Source of the DNA: GCA-2861595 sp035536185
GTDB lineage: Bacteria; Actinomycetota; Acidimicrobiia; Acidimicrobiales; GCA-2861595
NCBI GenBank assembly: GCA_035536185.1
Contig: DATLOM010000028.1
Coordinates: 4,928-68,927, forward strand
Direction of reading: 5' to 3'
Length of the DNA stretch: 64,000 nucleotides
Shown here one piece after another: positions 9,254-18,320 of this stretch; position 1 is the first letter of the stretch; every line of letters begins with the position of its first letter. The notes beneath the pieces were generated by a model, which searched no databases, was not told where the DNA came from, and saw nothing but the letters and a program-made list of their open reading frames with translations. The position numbers were made by a program, and so were the translations under genes.

Positions 9254-10777
9254 CTATGTACCCGTAGCCGGCGGGTCGACGGCGCCGTCGCCGGCAGTGG
9301 CTGCCGTCGCGGCCGCCGTCTCGGTGGCCTCGTCCGCCGCTTCGTCGGCCCGCTGGTCGATGCGGTCGGCGGGAGCCTGGCCGGAGCTCTCGTCCTCGAA
9401 GGTCCAGTCGGGCTGCTTCTCGGCGTGGGCGTCGTCGAGCACGAACCGGTCCCCGTCGAGATCGACGATGGCGGCGATCAGCTCCGGTTCCGCCGCCGGC
9501 GCGCCCACGGCGGCGTGCGCCTGGACGGCATCGGGGAACAGGCGCAGCACGCTCTGCACCACCCGCTGGTGCTGGGTGGCCAGGAAGCAGCGGGCGCCGT
9601 CGGCCACGGTGGTCAGCCGACGCTCGACCAGCTCGATATCGTTGGCCTCGGGCCGGCCCGTGAGCATCCGGTGGAGGACCTCGGCGATCCCGATCCCGTC
9701 CTGCTTGCACGGCGTGCACTGCCCGCAGGACTCCACGGCGAGGAAACGGGAGACGCCGTGGGCCACGGCGACGGGGTCCACCGTCTCGTCGAAGACGATG
9801 AACCCGGCCGCGCCCAGGCCGCTGTCGATGGCCGCCATGTGCTCGTAGGTGAGGGGGGTGTCGAACAGCTCCTCGGGAATGAGCGGGTTGGCCACGCCCG
9901 ACATGGCCGCCACCAGCCGCTCACCGGCGGGGCCCTCGCCGATGCTCTCGATCACCTCCCGCAGCGGGGTGCCCATGGCGAACTCGGCGACACCGTGGCG
10001 GCGGGTACGGCCGGAGACGGTGCACACGATCGTGCCCGGTGACTCCGCGGTCCCGAGGCTGCGGAACCAGTCCGGCCCTTCAGCCAGGATGGCGGCCACG
10101 TTGGCCATGGTCTCGACGTTGTTGACCAGGGTGGGGGCGGCCACGGTGGCCTCGGCCGGCGTGGCCATCACCGTGCCGGCGGCCGAGGCGGTGTCGGCGC
10201 CGACCTCCTCCACGCCATGGCGGAACGGCGGGGCGATACGGGGGAACGGCTGGCGCCCGTCTACGACCTCCAGCAGGGCCGTCTCCTCGCCGTACAGGTA
10301 GGCGCTCGGCCCCTCCACCACGACGATGTCGATCCCCTCGGCCCACCCGGCGGCGCCCACCTCGGCGACGGCGGCCCGCACCCGCTCCAGCTCGGGAACG
10401 AAAGACGCCTTGAGGGCCAGCACCAGCCGGTCGGCGCCGACGGTGGCGGCGGCGATCAACGCTCCCTCGAGGACCTTGTAGGGGTTGCGGCGCAGGATGG
10501 CCCGGTCCTTGAACGAGCCCGGCTCACCCTCGGCGGCGTTGACCACGACCGTCGGCGGGTCGGCCGGAGTGTCGTTGTCGACGATGGTGCGCCACTTGCG
10601 CCCGGTGGGGAAGCCGGCGCCGCCCCTCCCCCGCAACCCCGAAGCCTCCACGTCGTCGAGCACCGCGGCCGGGCCCAGCCGCCGTGCCGCCTCGATGCCC
10701 CGCCCACCACCGGGCGCGATGTAGGCGTCAAGCGTGGTGACCGCAGCTGCGTCGAGAACCCGGGAGGCCATTGGCAT
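9254..10777 (-). CDS. Stand-alone NuoF-like NADH:acceptor flavoprotein
   Basis: A 507-residue protein related to complex I subunit NuoF and the beta subunits of NAD-dependent hydrogenases and formate dehydrogenases. It has the NADH/FMN loop GLRGRGGAGFPTGRKW, NAAEGEPGSFKDRAIL, an SLBB part, and the [4Fe-4S] motif ESCGQCTPCKQDG with the fourth Cys in ARCFLATQH. No NuoE, NuoG or other redox subunit lies beside it, so the electron acceptor is unknown. The last roughly 90 residues are an acidic, Ala-rich extension not usual for NuoF. The ATG is 6 bases after a TAACTT -10 box, supporting a leaderless start. Confidence 0.88.
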   Translation of the reverse strand: MPMASRVLDAAAVTTLDAYIAPGGGRGIEAARRLGPAAVLDDVEASGLRGRGGAGFPTGRKWRTIVDNDTPADPPTVVVNAAEGEPGSFKDRAILRRNPYKVLEGALIAAATVGADRLVLALKASFVPELERVRAAVAEVGAAGWAEGIDIVVVEGPSAYLYGEETALLEVVDGRQPFPRIAPPFRHGVEEVGADTASAAGTVMATPAEATVAAPTLVNNVETMANVAAILAEGPDWFRSLGTAESPGTIVCTVSGRTRRHGVAEFAMGTPLREVIESIGEGPAGERLVAAMSGVANPLIPEELFDTPLTYEHMAAIDSGLGAAGFIVFDETVDPVAVAHGVSRFLAVESCGQCTPCKQDGIGIAEVLHRMLTGRPEANDIELVERRLTTVADGARCFLATQHQRVVQSVLRLFPDAVQAHAAVGAPAAEPELIAAIVDLDGDRFVLDDAHAEKQPDWTFEDESSGQAPADRIDQRADEAADEATETAAATAATAGDGAVDPPATGT

Positions 10778-10783
10778 GGCCGA

Positions 10784-10789
10784 AAGTTA
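10784..10789 (-). promoter_or_regulatory. -10 box of a leaderless promoter (NuoF-like gene)
   Basis: TAACTT on the minus strand, 6 bases before the ATG of the NuoF-like gene. No good -35 element is visible. The spacing matches other gene starts in this window. Confidence 0.45.
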
Positions 10790-10814
10790 GTGCTGCGACG
10801 GGCGCCGCCGCCCG

Positions 10815-12749
10815 CTAGAGCAGGTGGGACTGGCCGGGCGTCTGCGCGGGGGCGATGCCCAGCGAGAGGCCCGATTCGAGCCTCAGCCAGCCGTCGCGCT
10901 CGTTGGCGGCGAGCAGAGCTTCCGCCCCGTCGACGGTCAGCGGCTTGGCGAAGTGGAAGCCCTGCGCGAGCTCGCAGCCCAGCTCCCGCAGGTTGGCCAC
11001 CTGCTCGGGATGCTCGACGCCCTCGGCGACGGTCTCCAGTCCCAGCGTCTGGGCCAGCTTGATGATGGCCAGGGCGAAGGCCGACTCGGTGTGCCCGGCG
11101 GCGATCCCGTCGATGAACAGCTTGTCGATCTTCAGGATGTCGAAGGGCAGCCGGCGGAGGTAGCTGAGCGAGGAGTACCCGGTGCCGAAGTCGTCGATCG
11201 ACAGCTTCACCCCGATGGCCTTGAGGGCGTGCAGGCGCTCCACCGTCACCAGGGTGTCCTTGACCATCACTCCCTCGGTCAGCTCCAGGATCAGGTCCTC
11301 GGCGGCCAGGCCGGAGGCGGCCAGCGCGTTCCTCACCACCCGGACCACGTCGGGCTGGAACAGCTGCTTGGGGGAGAGGTTGACGGCCATGCTGAAGGGC
11401 TGGTGGGGGTGGCGGTCCTTCCAATCCTGGGCCTGGCGGCACGCCTCCTCCAGCGCCCAGGTGCCCATGGGCACGATGGCCCCGTTCTCCTCGGCCACGT
11501 CGATGAACTCGCCTGGCCCCAGCAGCCCGCGCTCGGGGTGGTTCCAGCGGAGCAGCGCCTCGAACCCGACCATGCGGCCGCTGGCCAGGGAGATCACCGG
11601 CTGGTAGTGCAGAACCAGCTCGTCCCGCTCGGGTGCCTTCTGGAGGCCCTGCTCCAGCTCCACCCTCTCCACCACGGCTTCGTGCATGCCGGAGCGGAAC
11701 AGCTCGTAGCGGCCCCGGCCGGCGCCCTTGGCCGTGTACATGGCCACGTCGGCGTTGCGGAGGATGTCGTCCATCGTCTCGTCGGACCCGTTGAGGGCGA
11801 TGCCGATGCTGGCGCCGATCGGCAGTTCCTTGCCCCTGATCACGAAGGGGACCGCCAGCGAGTCGAGGATCCGCTGGGCCACTTGCACGGCGTCGGCCTC
11901 ACCCGTCACATCTTCCACCAGCATGGCGAACTCGTCCCCACCCAGGCGGGCGGCGGTGTCGGCCGGGCGTATCGAGGCTCGGATGCGCTCGGACACCGTG
12001 ACCAGGAGCTGGTCACCAGCGGCGTGGCCGAGGCTGTCGTTGACGTTCTTGAACTCGTCCAGGTCCAGGAACATCACGGCCATCCGGTCACCGTTGCGCT
12101 GCGACCGGGCCAGAGCGTGGCTCACCCGGTCTTGGAACAGCTTCCGGTTGGCCAGGTGGGTAAGCGAGTCGTGCAGGGCCTGCTCCTCGTTGAGGCGCCA
12201 GGCCACGATGCTGGCCACGCTGGCGGCCAGGACGAAGGCGCCGTGGATCAGTGCCCACTTGAACGGGTGGTCGATGGCGTCGGGGTGGTTGTACACCTCG
12301 GACGGGGAGAGCACGCCCACGGTCGCGTGGTGCATCACCACGAAGCCGATGGCCATCAGGAACGGGATCCAGTCCTGATAGAGGGTGAGGATCCCGACCA
12401 TGACGAAGAAGTGGAAGTGCATCTCGATGACGCCGCCGGAGAGATGGACGAGCACGGCGGAGGACATCACCAGCCCGACGGCGGCCATGGCCGAGCTGAA
12501 CCGCCGGCGCCGGGCCCCCATGCCGGCGAGGAGGGCGAAGATGGCGACGATGCCCGTCTCTTGGAGGCTGTGCACCAGGCCATGGCCGTTGAACAGGGCG
12601 AACCCGAAGATGAACGCCACGTGGGCCCGCAAGAGCAGGCACAGGGTCCGGTGGCGCACACGCCAAACATCCTGCGGAAGGGCCTGCCCCTTCGGGAGGT
12701 ACCCGATCACACCTAGGAGCATCCGACTGGGCACCGCGAGAATGGCCAC
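10815..12749 (-). CDS. Membrane GGDEF-EAL cyclic-di-GMP protein
   Basis: A 644-residue protein. A six-to-seven-helix N-terminal membrane domain (residues about 30-205) is rich in His (EMHFHFFVMVG, MHHATVGV) and may sense a small ligand or metal. A GGDEF domain follows (RLGGDEFAMLVED) with an intact inhibitory RxxD site (RPAD) five residues upstream, then an EAL domain (GFEALLRWNHPERG, DDFGTGYSSL, KIDKLFIDG). Both the cyclase and phosphodiesterase active-site residues look intact, so it could make and break cyclic-di-GMP. The start is the GTG at 12749. It is transcribed alone, convergent to nothing related. Confidence 0.94.
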   Translation of the reverse strand: MAILAVPSRMLLGVIGYLPKGQALPQDVWRVRHRTLCLLLRAHVAFIFGFALFNGHGLVHSLQETGIVAIFALLAGMGARRRRFSSAMAAVGLVMSSAVLVHLSGGVIEMHFHFFVMVGILTLYQDWIPFLMAIGFVVMHHATVGVLSPSEVYNHPDAIDHPFKWALIHGAFVLAASVASIVAWRLNEEQALHDSLTHLANRKLFQDRVSHALARSQRNGDRMAVMFLDLDEFKNVNDSLGHAAGDQLLVTVSERIRASIRPADTAARLGGDEFAMLVEDVTGEADAVQVAQRILDSLAVPFVIRGKELPIGASIGIALNGSDETMDDILRNADVAMYTAKGAGRGRYELFRSGMHEAVVERVELEQGLQKAPERDELVLHYQPVISLASGRMVGFEALLRWNHPERGLLGPGEFIDVAEENGAIVPMGTWALEEACRQAQDWKDRHPHQPFSMAVNLSPKQLFQPDVVRVVRNALAASGLAAEDLILELTEGVMVKDTLVTVERLHALKAIGVKLSIDDFGTGYSSLSYLRRLPFDILKIDKLFIDGIAAGHTESAFALAIIKLAQTLGLETVAEGVEHPEQVANLRELGCELAQGFHFAKPLTVDGAEALLAANERDGWLRLESGLSLGIAPAQTPGQSHLL

Positions 12750-12903
12750 AGTGGGTCTCTCGGTCGGTCAGAGGTCAGATTTCAGCAACGGACTCCCAAC
12801 TTCCACCGCCGGTTCCCAGAAATAGCCATATCGGACCGGTCATGGCCGATTCGTCCTACGGTGACGGTCCGCGGGGCCGGTGGCCCCCAGGAGAGGAGGT
12901 CCG

Positions 12904-13188
12904 ATGAAGTTCCTGGTCATCTGGAACGTGGAGCTGGCCCGGGTGTCGACGGAGATGATGAAGGCCGTCCTGACCATGCCCGACTACGCCAAGCCCCTGG
13001 AGGAGCAGGGCAAGGTCGTCGGGCGCTACCACATCGTCGGGTCCCACGGCGGTGCGTGGATCTACGACGTCGACTCCAACGACGAGCTGGAGATGCTGCT
13101 GGCCCGCTCGCCGGTCTACAACTTCTCCCACTTCAAGGTCTACCCGCTGGCGGACATGACGGCGCTGCCCCTCCAGTCCAAGGACTGA
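12904..13188 (+). CDS. Small muconolactone-isomerase-like protein
   Basis: A 94-residue protein beginning MKFLVIWNVELARV, with the ferredoxin-like fold pattern of the muconolactone delta-isomerase family (MIase domain): a first strand, a helix around residues 12-35, GGAWIYDVDSNDELEMLL, then FSHFKVYPLADM. An AGGAGG ribosome site is 5-6 bases before the ATG, which fixes the start. No aromatic catabolism genes surround it, so a role in the beta-ketoadipate pathway is doubtful; related small proteins of this fold are often uncharacterised. Confidence 0.75.
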   Translation: MKFLVIWNVELARVSTEMMKAVLTMPDYAKPLEEQGKVVGRYHIVGSHGGAWIYDVDSNDELEMLLARSPVYNFSHFKVYPLADMTALPLQSKD

Positions 13189-13206
13189 GGCCCGCCCCGG
13201 GGGCGG

Positions 13207-14259
13207 TCAGGGTCGAGCAGCCTCCCCCACGCCCGAGGCGACCTCGCGCACCCGGCCAGCGGAACTGTCGGGCGCCAGCGTCGGCGTCGGGCCCCCGGCC
13301 CCGTCGGCCATGCCCTCGAGCATCTCCCGGAGCGCCTCCACACCCGAGAATCGCGGCTTCCAACCAAGCTCTTTTTGGGCGCGGGTGGTGTCGAGCAGCG
13401 GCAGCTGCAGCACGAGGTCGAGCAGGGTCGGATCGGCCGGCACCAGATGGAGGTGCCACGCAGTGGCCACCGCAGCCCGCACGAGGGGGCGGGGCACCGG
13501 CAACCGGCGCGCTCCGAACACCTCGGCCAGCGCGGCGGCGTCGATCACGGGATCGGCGGCGATGTTGAACGCCCCGCGGACGTCGTTCACCAGAGCCAGC
13601 CGGAAGGCCTCAGCGGCATCGGCGCTGTGCAGGGCCTGGAACCTCAGGCCCGGCGGGTGGGGCAGGAGGGGGAGGCGGCCAGGCCGGGCGAGAAAGCCCG
13701 GAAGGAGGGGACCGGCGAACAGCCGGCGCTGCTCGCTGGCCGCCGACCGCTTGAAGATGAACCCGGGACGCAGCCGGACCACCCGTATGTTCGGGTGACG
13801 GGCCTCGAAGGTGTCGAGAGCCCGCTCCACGTAGGCCTTCTCCCGGCCGTAGGCCGCGGTGGGCACGCTGTGGGTGGGCCAGCTCTCGTCCACGTACTGG
13901 TCAACGCCCCCAGGCGAGTAGGCGCCGACCGACGAGGAGTACACCAAGGCGCTCACCCCGGCCTCGGCCGCCGCGGCGAAGACCCGGATGCTGCCCACGG
14001 CGTTGGCCTTCCAGGTCAGCTGGGGGCTGTGGGTGGGCTGGAAGAGCCAGGCGAGGTGGACGACGGCGTCGGCGCCGCGGAAGTGGTGGGTCAGCTCGGA
14101 GGTGGCGACATCGGCGGCCACGAAGGTGGTCTTGGGCGGCCGCTCGTGCGGCGGGCGCCGGCAGATCCCGAGAATGGAGCTGACCTGCTCCTCCGACCCC
14201 AGCGCCTCCACGAGGCTCGTGCCGATGTTGCCTGTCGCTCCGACCACCACGACTCGCAT
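13207..14259 (-). CDS. NAD-dependent epimerase/dehydratase (extended SDR)
   Basis: A 350-residue extended short-chain dehydrogenase. The Rossmann motif GATGNIG is at residues 7-13, DAVVHLAW is in the middle, SSSVGAY lies near residue 110, and the catalytic Tyr-Lys pair is in AAYGREKAYVE. Members act on nucleotide sugars or similar carbonyl substrates. The C-terminal region ends in low-complexity residues after the last domain element (ALREMLEGMADGA). It is convergent with the MIase-like gene. The substrate cannot be read from the sequence. Confidence 0.88.
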   Translation of the reverse strand: MRVVVVGATGNIGTSLVEALGSEEQVSSILGICRRPPHERPPKTTFVAADVATSELTHHFRGADAVVHLAWLFQPTHSPQLTWKANAVGSIRVFAAAAEAGVSALVYSSSVGAYSPGGVDQYVDESWPTHSVPTAAYGREKAYVERALDTFEARHPNIRVVRLRPGFIFKRSAASEQRRLFAGPLLPGFLARPGRLPLLPHPPGLRFQALHSADAAEAFRLALVNDVRGAFNIAADPVIDAAALAEVFGARRLPVPRPLVRAAVATAWHLHLVPADPTLLDLVLQLPLLDTTRAQKELGWKPRFSGVEALREMLEGMADGAGGPTPTLAPDSSAGRVREVASGVGEAARP

Positions 14260-14312
14260 ACCGCAGCCCTACCCGCCTGGCCTACGGGGCATGTGTCAGA
14301 GCCGTTGTGGTG

Positions 14313-15074
14313 TCAGCGGCCGGCGGAGCCGTGCAGCCGGCCGGCAAGCCAGCGGGCATCCTCCACGGCGAACCCGGAGTCGTCGTTGTTGAAGTAGGCG
14401 TAGACGTCGTACCCCTGCAGGAGCCAGCTGCTGAGGCGCTCGGCCATCCAGAACAGCCCCTCTTCGCCATAGCGGCCGGCGTAGGCCCGCTCGGTGGCGT
14501 TCGGCCCGTGGAAGCGGACGTAGGTCCAGTCCGTCGTGAGCTCCCAGGGGTGGCCGGCCAGCAGGTCGTGGATGCAGAGAGCGGCACCGTGGCGGTGGAG
14601 GACCTCGTACACGTCGTCGTGGAGCCAGGACGGCTCCCGCAGCTCCACCGCCCACCGCCAGGTCCTGGGCGCCACGGTCAGGAACTCGTCCAACCGCTCG
14701 GCATTGCGCCTCCACCGGGGCGGTAGCTGCACGAGGGTGGGGCCGGCGGTGGCCCCCAGCCGCTCGACCCGGTCGAGGTGGTTCGGCAGCCACGACTCGG
14801 CATCACGCAGCTTCATGCGGTGGGACCCGAAGGCGCCCAGCTTGAGGCTGTAGACGAACCCAGGCGGGGCCTGAGCCTTCCAGCCGTCCACCGCCGCCTC
14901 GGTGGGGAGACGGTAGAAGGTGTTGTTGATCTCGACGGTGTCGAGCAGGGTGGCGTAGTGCTCGAACCACCGGCGCTGGGGAAGCGACTCGGGGTACACC
15001 GGGCCCCGCCAGTGCTTGTAGATCCACCCCGAGCAGCCGACACGGGCGGTGCCGGCGGCCAGTGGCGAGCTCAT
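14313..15074 (-). CDS. DUF72 family protein (YecE-like)
   Basis: A 253-residue DUF72 TIM-barrel-like protein. The opening GCSGWIYKHWRGPVYPE is typical, and VEINNTFYRLP, AVELREPSW, YVRFHGP and YAYFNNDD follow in order. The biochemical function of this family is not settled. The ATG at 15074 is chosen over an upstream start at 15146 because the family N terminus begins right there. The next gene on the other strand starts at 15184, leaving a 109-base divergent gap. Confidence 0.9.
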   Translation of the reverse strand: MSSPLAAGTARVGCSGWIYKHWRGPVYPESLPQRRWFEHYATLLDTVEINNTFYRLPTEAAVDGWKAQAPPGFVYSLKLGAFGSHRMKLRDAESWLPNHLDRVERLGATAGPTLVQLPPRWRRNAERLDEFLTVAPRTWRWAVELREPSWLHDDVYEVLHRHGAALCIHDLLAGHPWELTTDWTYVRFHGPNATERAYAGRYGEEGLFWMAERLSSWLLQGYDVYAYFNNDDSGFAVEDARWLAGRLHGSAGR

Positions 15075-15183
15075 GCCCAACAGCGTGGGCAGAGGAGGCC
15101 GCTCGGGGCAACTCCTGGCCGGCCCATCGCCGTGGGGGCCGGCCAAGGTGACGCCGCTCGCCGGATCGGGTAGGACAAGAGTC

Positions 15184-17019
15184 GTGTCCGTAGACGACGT
15201 GGCGGCGAGGCCGGTCGCAGGCCGCTACGAGCTCCGGGAGCTCCTGGGCCAGGGCGGCATGGGCAGCGTCTGGCTGGCCGAAGACCTCCTGCTCCAGCGC
15301 CGGGTGGCCGTCAAGCGGGTCGGTGCCCCCCCGGGAATGACCTCCGAAGATGCCTCGGCGGTCCGCAGCCGGGTGTTGCGCGAGGCGCGGGCCGCGGCCA
15401 GGGTGGCACACGCGCGCCTCGTGACGTTGTTCGACGTGGTCGAGGAGGACGGCATCGTCTACCTGGTCCAGGAGCTCGTCGAGGCGCCGACGCTCAAGGA
15501 GCTGGTGGCCGACCAGGGCCCTCGCCGCCCATCGGAGGCGGCGAGCATCGGGCTGCAGCTGCTGGAGGGTCTCGCCGCCGCCCATCGCGCCGGCGTGGTG
15601 CACCGCGACGTCAAGCCGGCCAACGTGATGGTCCTCGGAGACGGTGGCGTCAAGCTGGCCGACTTCGGGATCGCCTCCCTGGTGGGCGACCCGCAGCTGA
15701 CGGCGACGGGCACCATCATCGGGTCGCCCGCCTTCATGTCGCCCGAGCAGGCCACCGGATCGGATGTCGGCCCGCCCGCCGATCTGTGGTCCCTCGGCGC
15801 CACCCTGTACTTCGCCGTCGAGGGTGAGCCGCCCTTCTCCAAGCCCGACGCCCTTTCCACCCTCACCGCCATGCTTCACGAACCGCCCCGCCCTCCGCGC
15901 CGGGCGGGAGCGCTGGCCCCGGTGCTGGAACGGCTCCTGGCCAAGGATCCCGCCGCTCGTGCCGATGTCGCGGAGGCGGCCGGGCTGCTCCAGGCGGTCA
16001 CCGGCGATCGGGACCACCACGTCGAGGAAGGCATCGCCGAGATCCCGCCCGCGGGCCAGCCCCCGCCCTTGGCCGCGACGGGCGAGGCCCGAGCGGGGGC
16101 TTCGGTGCCGCCGCCGTCCTCGGCCGTGACGGACGAAGTCCGAGCGGAATCTTTGCGGGAAGGACCGTCCTCGGCCGAGGTGGACGAAGTCCGAGCCGAG
16201 CCTTTGGGGCAAGGGTCGCACCCGGCCGAGGTGGACGAAGGCCGACCCGAGCCTTTGGCACAGGGGCCGCCAACCCACGCCAGCCCGACTCCTGCCGATA
16301 CCCAGGTGCTGCGCCCGGTGGCCGAGCGGTCCGCTGCCGAGCCGCGGAGCCGGCCACGCCGGAGGAGCCCGGTGGCGGCAATGGCGCTCGTGGCGCTGGC
16401 GCTCGTGGGGGCTCTGGCCCTCGCCGCGGCGGCGGGAAGGGATGACGCTCCGCAGGAGGACGGGCAGGCGGCCGAGACCCGCCGGCCCGCCGAGAACCCG
16501 GGACGGGCAGGTGAACCACCGGCTTCACGATCGCCGGAGGCGGTGGCGCCCCCGGCGGAGGCTCAGGCCGGAGCCCCTGCTGGCTGGAAGAGCCACACCG
16601 ACCCCGACACGGGCTACCGGGTGTCATACCCGGCGTCCTGGCAGGTGAAGGACAGGGACCGGACTCGGACCGACTTCGTGGACCCGCAGACCGGCACCTA
16701 TCTGCGGGTCGACTGGACGGACCAACCCGGCGACTCACCCGAAGGGGCCTGGGAGGCCCAGTCGAGGAGCTTCGGGGCCCGCCACCCGAACTACCGGGAG
16801 ATCCGCATAGATCCCACGACGTACAAGGGCTACCGGGCCGCCCTGTGGGAGTACACGTACGGCCAGGGCGGCGGCTCCTTCCATGCCTTCAATCTGGGCT
16901 TCGTCACCGACGATCACGGGTTCGCCCTCAACTTTCAGGCCCGAGAGGACCGGTGGGCGGAGGTCCAGCCGCTGTGGGACCAGCTGAAGGCCGGTTTCGA
17001 GGTTCCCGCCGAAGACTGA
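15184..17019 (+). CDS. PknB-like Ser/Thr protein kinase with extracytoplasmic domain
   Basis: A 611-residue Hanks-type kinase. The P-loop LLGQGGMGSVW is at residues 20-30, the catalytic Lys at 44, HRDVKPANVM from residue 140, and DFG at 160. A Pro/Glu-rich linker (residues about 300-366) holds four 17-residue tandem repeats. A single membrane helix follows near residues 398-417 (ALVALALVGALALAAAAG), then a secreted domain of about 150 residues starting at GWKSHTDPDTGYRVSYP. That domain resembles PsbP/DUF1795-like folds rather than PASTA repeats. The GTG at 15184 lies 7 bases after a weak -10 (TAGGAC) and avoids overlap with the divergent DUF72 gene. Ligand and targets are unknown. Confidence 0.9.
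   Translation: MSVDDVAARPVAGRYELRELLGQGGMGSVWLAEDLLLQRRVAVKRVGAPPGMTSEDASAVRSRVLREARAAARVAHARLVTLFDVVEEDGIVYLVQELVEAPTLKELVADQGPRRPSEAASIGLQLLEGLAAAHRAGVVHRDVKPANVMVLGDGGVKLADFGIASLVGDPQLTATGTIIGSPAFMSPEQATGSDVGPPADLWSLGATLYFAVEGEPPFSKPDALSTLTAMLHEPPRPPRRAGALAPVLERLLAKDPAARADVAEAAGLLQAVTGDRDHHVEEGIAEIPPAGQPPPLAATGEARAGASVPPPSSAVTDEVRAESLREGPSSAEVDEVRAEPLGQGSHPAEVDEGRPEPLAQGPPTHASPTPADTQVLRPVAERSAAEPRSRPRRRSPVAAMALVALALVGALALAAAAGRDDAPQEDGQAAETRRPAENPGRAGEPPASRSPEAVAPPAEAQAGAPAGWKSHTDPDTGYRVSYPASWQVKDRDRTRTDFVDPQTGTYLRVDWTDQPGDSPEGAWEAQSRSFGARHPNYREIRIDPTTYKGYRAALWEYTYGQGGGSFHAFNLGFVTDDHGFALNFQAREDRWAEVQPLWDQLKAGFEVPAED
16081..16284 (+). repeat. Four 51-bp tandem repeats in the kinase linker
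   Basis: Units start at 16081, 16132, 16183 and 16234. Each encodes 17 residues of the form DEVRAEPLGQGSHPAEV, with the first unit most diverged. The period keeps the frame. The same period and a similar core, including GGACTTC on the reverse strand, recur in repeats upstream of copC at 53775-54011. Confidence 0.85.
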
Positions 17020-17066
17020 CCCCCAGAGTGCCGCTTTGACGACCCACGATCCGGGTACCTTCCGGC

Positions 17067-18320
17067 GTGCGCGTGCTGCGGGTGCCGGGGTTCCGGCCCC
17101 TCCTGGCCGGCGAGGCCGTCAACGCCATCGGCAACTGGATCGCCCTCATCGCCATCTGGGGCCTGGCCTCCTTCCGATTCGACGCCGGCGCCGGCGACCT
17201 GGCCCTGCTGTTCGTGGTGCTGTCGCTCCCGGGTGCGGTTCTCGGCCCGGTCCTGGGAGTCGCCATCGACCGCCTCGGGCCCAAGCGGACCCTGATCCTG
17301 GCCAACAGCCTCGGCTTCCTCGACGCTCTGGCCCTGACCCAGGCCGAGAGCTACGCCAGCGTGATCGTGCTGGCCCTGCCCCTCGGGCTCATCGAGGCCT
17401 TCGCATCGGCGTCACTCGACGCCCTGCCGCCCCGCCTCGTCGCCGACGAGGACCTGGTCACGGCCAACGCCCTGTTCGGCGGCGCCCAGGACTTCGCCAT
17501 CATCGCCGGTCCCGCCATCGCCGCTCTGGTCAACCTCCGGTGGGGCCTCTCCGGCGCCTTCGCCGCCGACGCCGCCACCTTCCTGGTCGGGCTGGCGGTG
17601 GCCGTGCGCCTGCGTGTCGGTGAGCCCGTGGAGGCGGAGAAGCAGTCGGCCTGGCGTGCCCTTCGTGAGGGGCTGGGGCTGGTGCGCCGGACGGCGGGGT
17701 TGCGCTGGACGCTGGCCGTGGCCGGTGTCACGTACCTGCTGTGGGCCCTCTTCGGCGTGCTGGAGCCGTTGTACGTCCGCGACGTTCTCGGCCAGTCCGA
17801 CACGGTCTTCGCCCTCCTGCAGACGGTGTTCGGGGTCGGCCTGGTCGGCGCCGGGCTGGCCGTCGCCGCCCTGGGCGATCGCATCGCCCGGCCCCGGTAC
17901 GTCGCGCTGGCGACGGTGCTGTCAGGCGCCACCGCCGCCCTGTACCTGGGCACCCAGTCCCTGGCCGTGGCCTACGTGGGCGTCTTCCTCTGGGGCGTGG
18001 ACGTGGCTTTCTTCTACGTCCCGGCCAAGACACTGCTGCAGCGGTACTCCCCCACCGCCGCCCACGGCCGGGTGCTGTCGCTCAACCAGTCGTTCGAGCC
18101 GCTGGCCGCCATCGTCATGGCGCCCGTGGCCGGCGTGCTGGTGGGGGTCGTCGGCGTCCAACAGTTGGGCATCGGTGGTGGGGCCGTGGCCGCCGTGGCC
18201 GGCGTCATCGCCCTGCGCCTGGCCCGGAACCTGGCCCCGCCCCCGCCACCCGTGGCCGTCGACCCGCAGGCGGGATCTTCTCGCGACGCCATCGCCCTGG
18301 GCGGACCGGCACCGGGCTGA
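17067..18320 (+). CDS. MFS transporter (MFS_3/enterobactin-exporter type)
   Basis: A 417-residue major facilitator with about 12 predicted helices. It starts MRVLRVPGFRPLLAGEAVNA, typical of the MFS_3 group related to EntS, and the loop between helices 2 and 3 carries DRLGPKRTLI. The second half repeats the pattern (GDRIARPRYV). The start is a GTG 5 bases after a TACCTT -10 box. It stands alone after the kinase gene. A drug or siderophore substrate is possible, but nothing nearby supports one. Confidence 0.88.
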   Translation: MRVLRVPGFRPLLAGEAVNAIGNWIALIAIWGLASFRFDAGAGDLALLFVVLSLPGAVLGPVLGVAIDRLGPKRTLILANSLGFLDALALTQAESYASVIVLALPLGLIEAFASASLDALPPRLVADEDLVTANALFGGAQDFAIIAGPAIAALVNLRWGLSGAFAADAATFLVGLAVAVRLRVGEPVEAEKQSAWRALREGLGLVRRTAGLRWTLAVAGVTYLLWALFGVLEPLYVRDVLGQSDTVFALLQTVFGVGLVGAGLAVAALGDRIARPRYVALATVLSGATAALYLGTQSLAVAYVGVFLWGVDVAFFYVPAKTLLQRYSPTAAHGRVLSLNQSFEPLAAIVMAPVAGVLVGVVGVQQLGIGGGAVAAVAGVIALRLARNLAPPPPPVAVDPQAGSSRDAIALGGPAPG

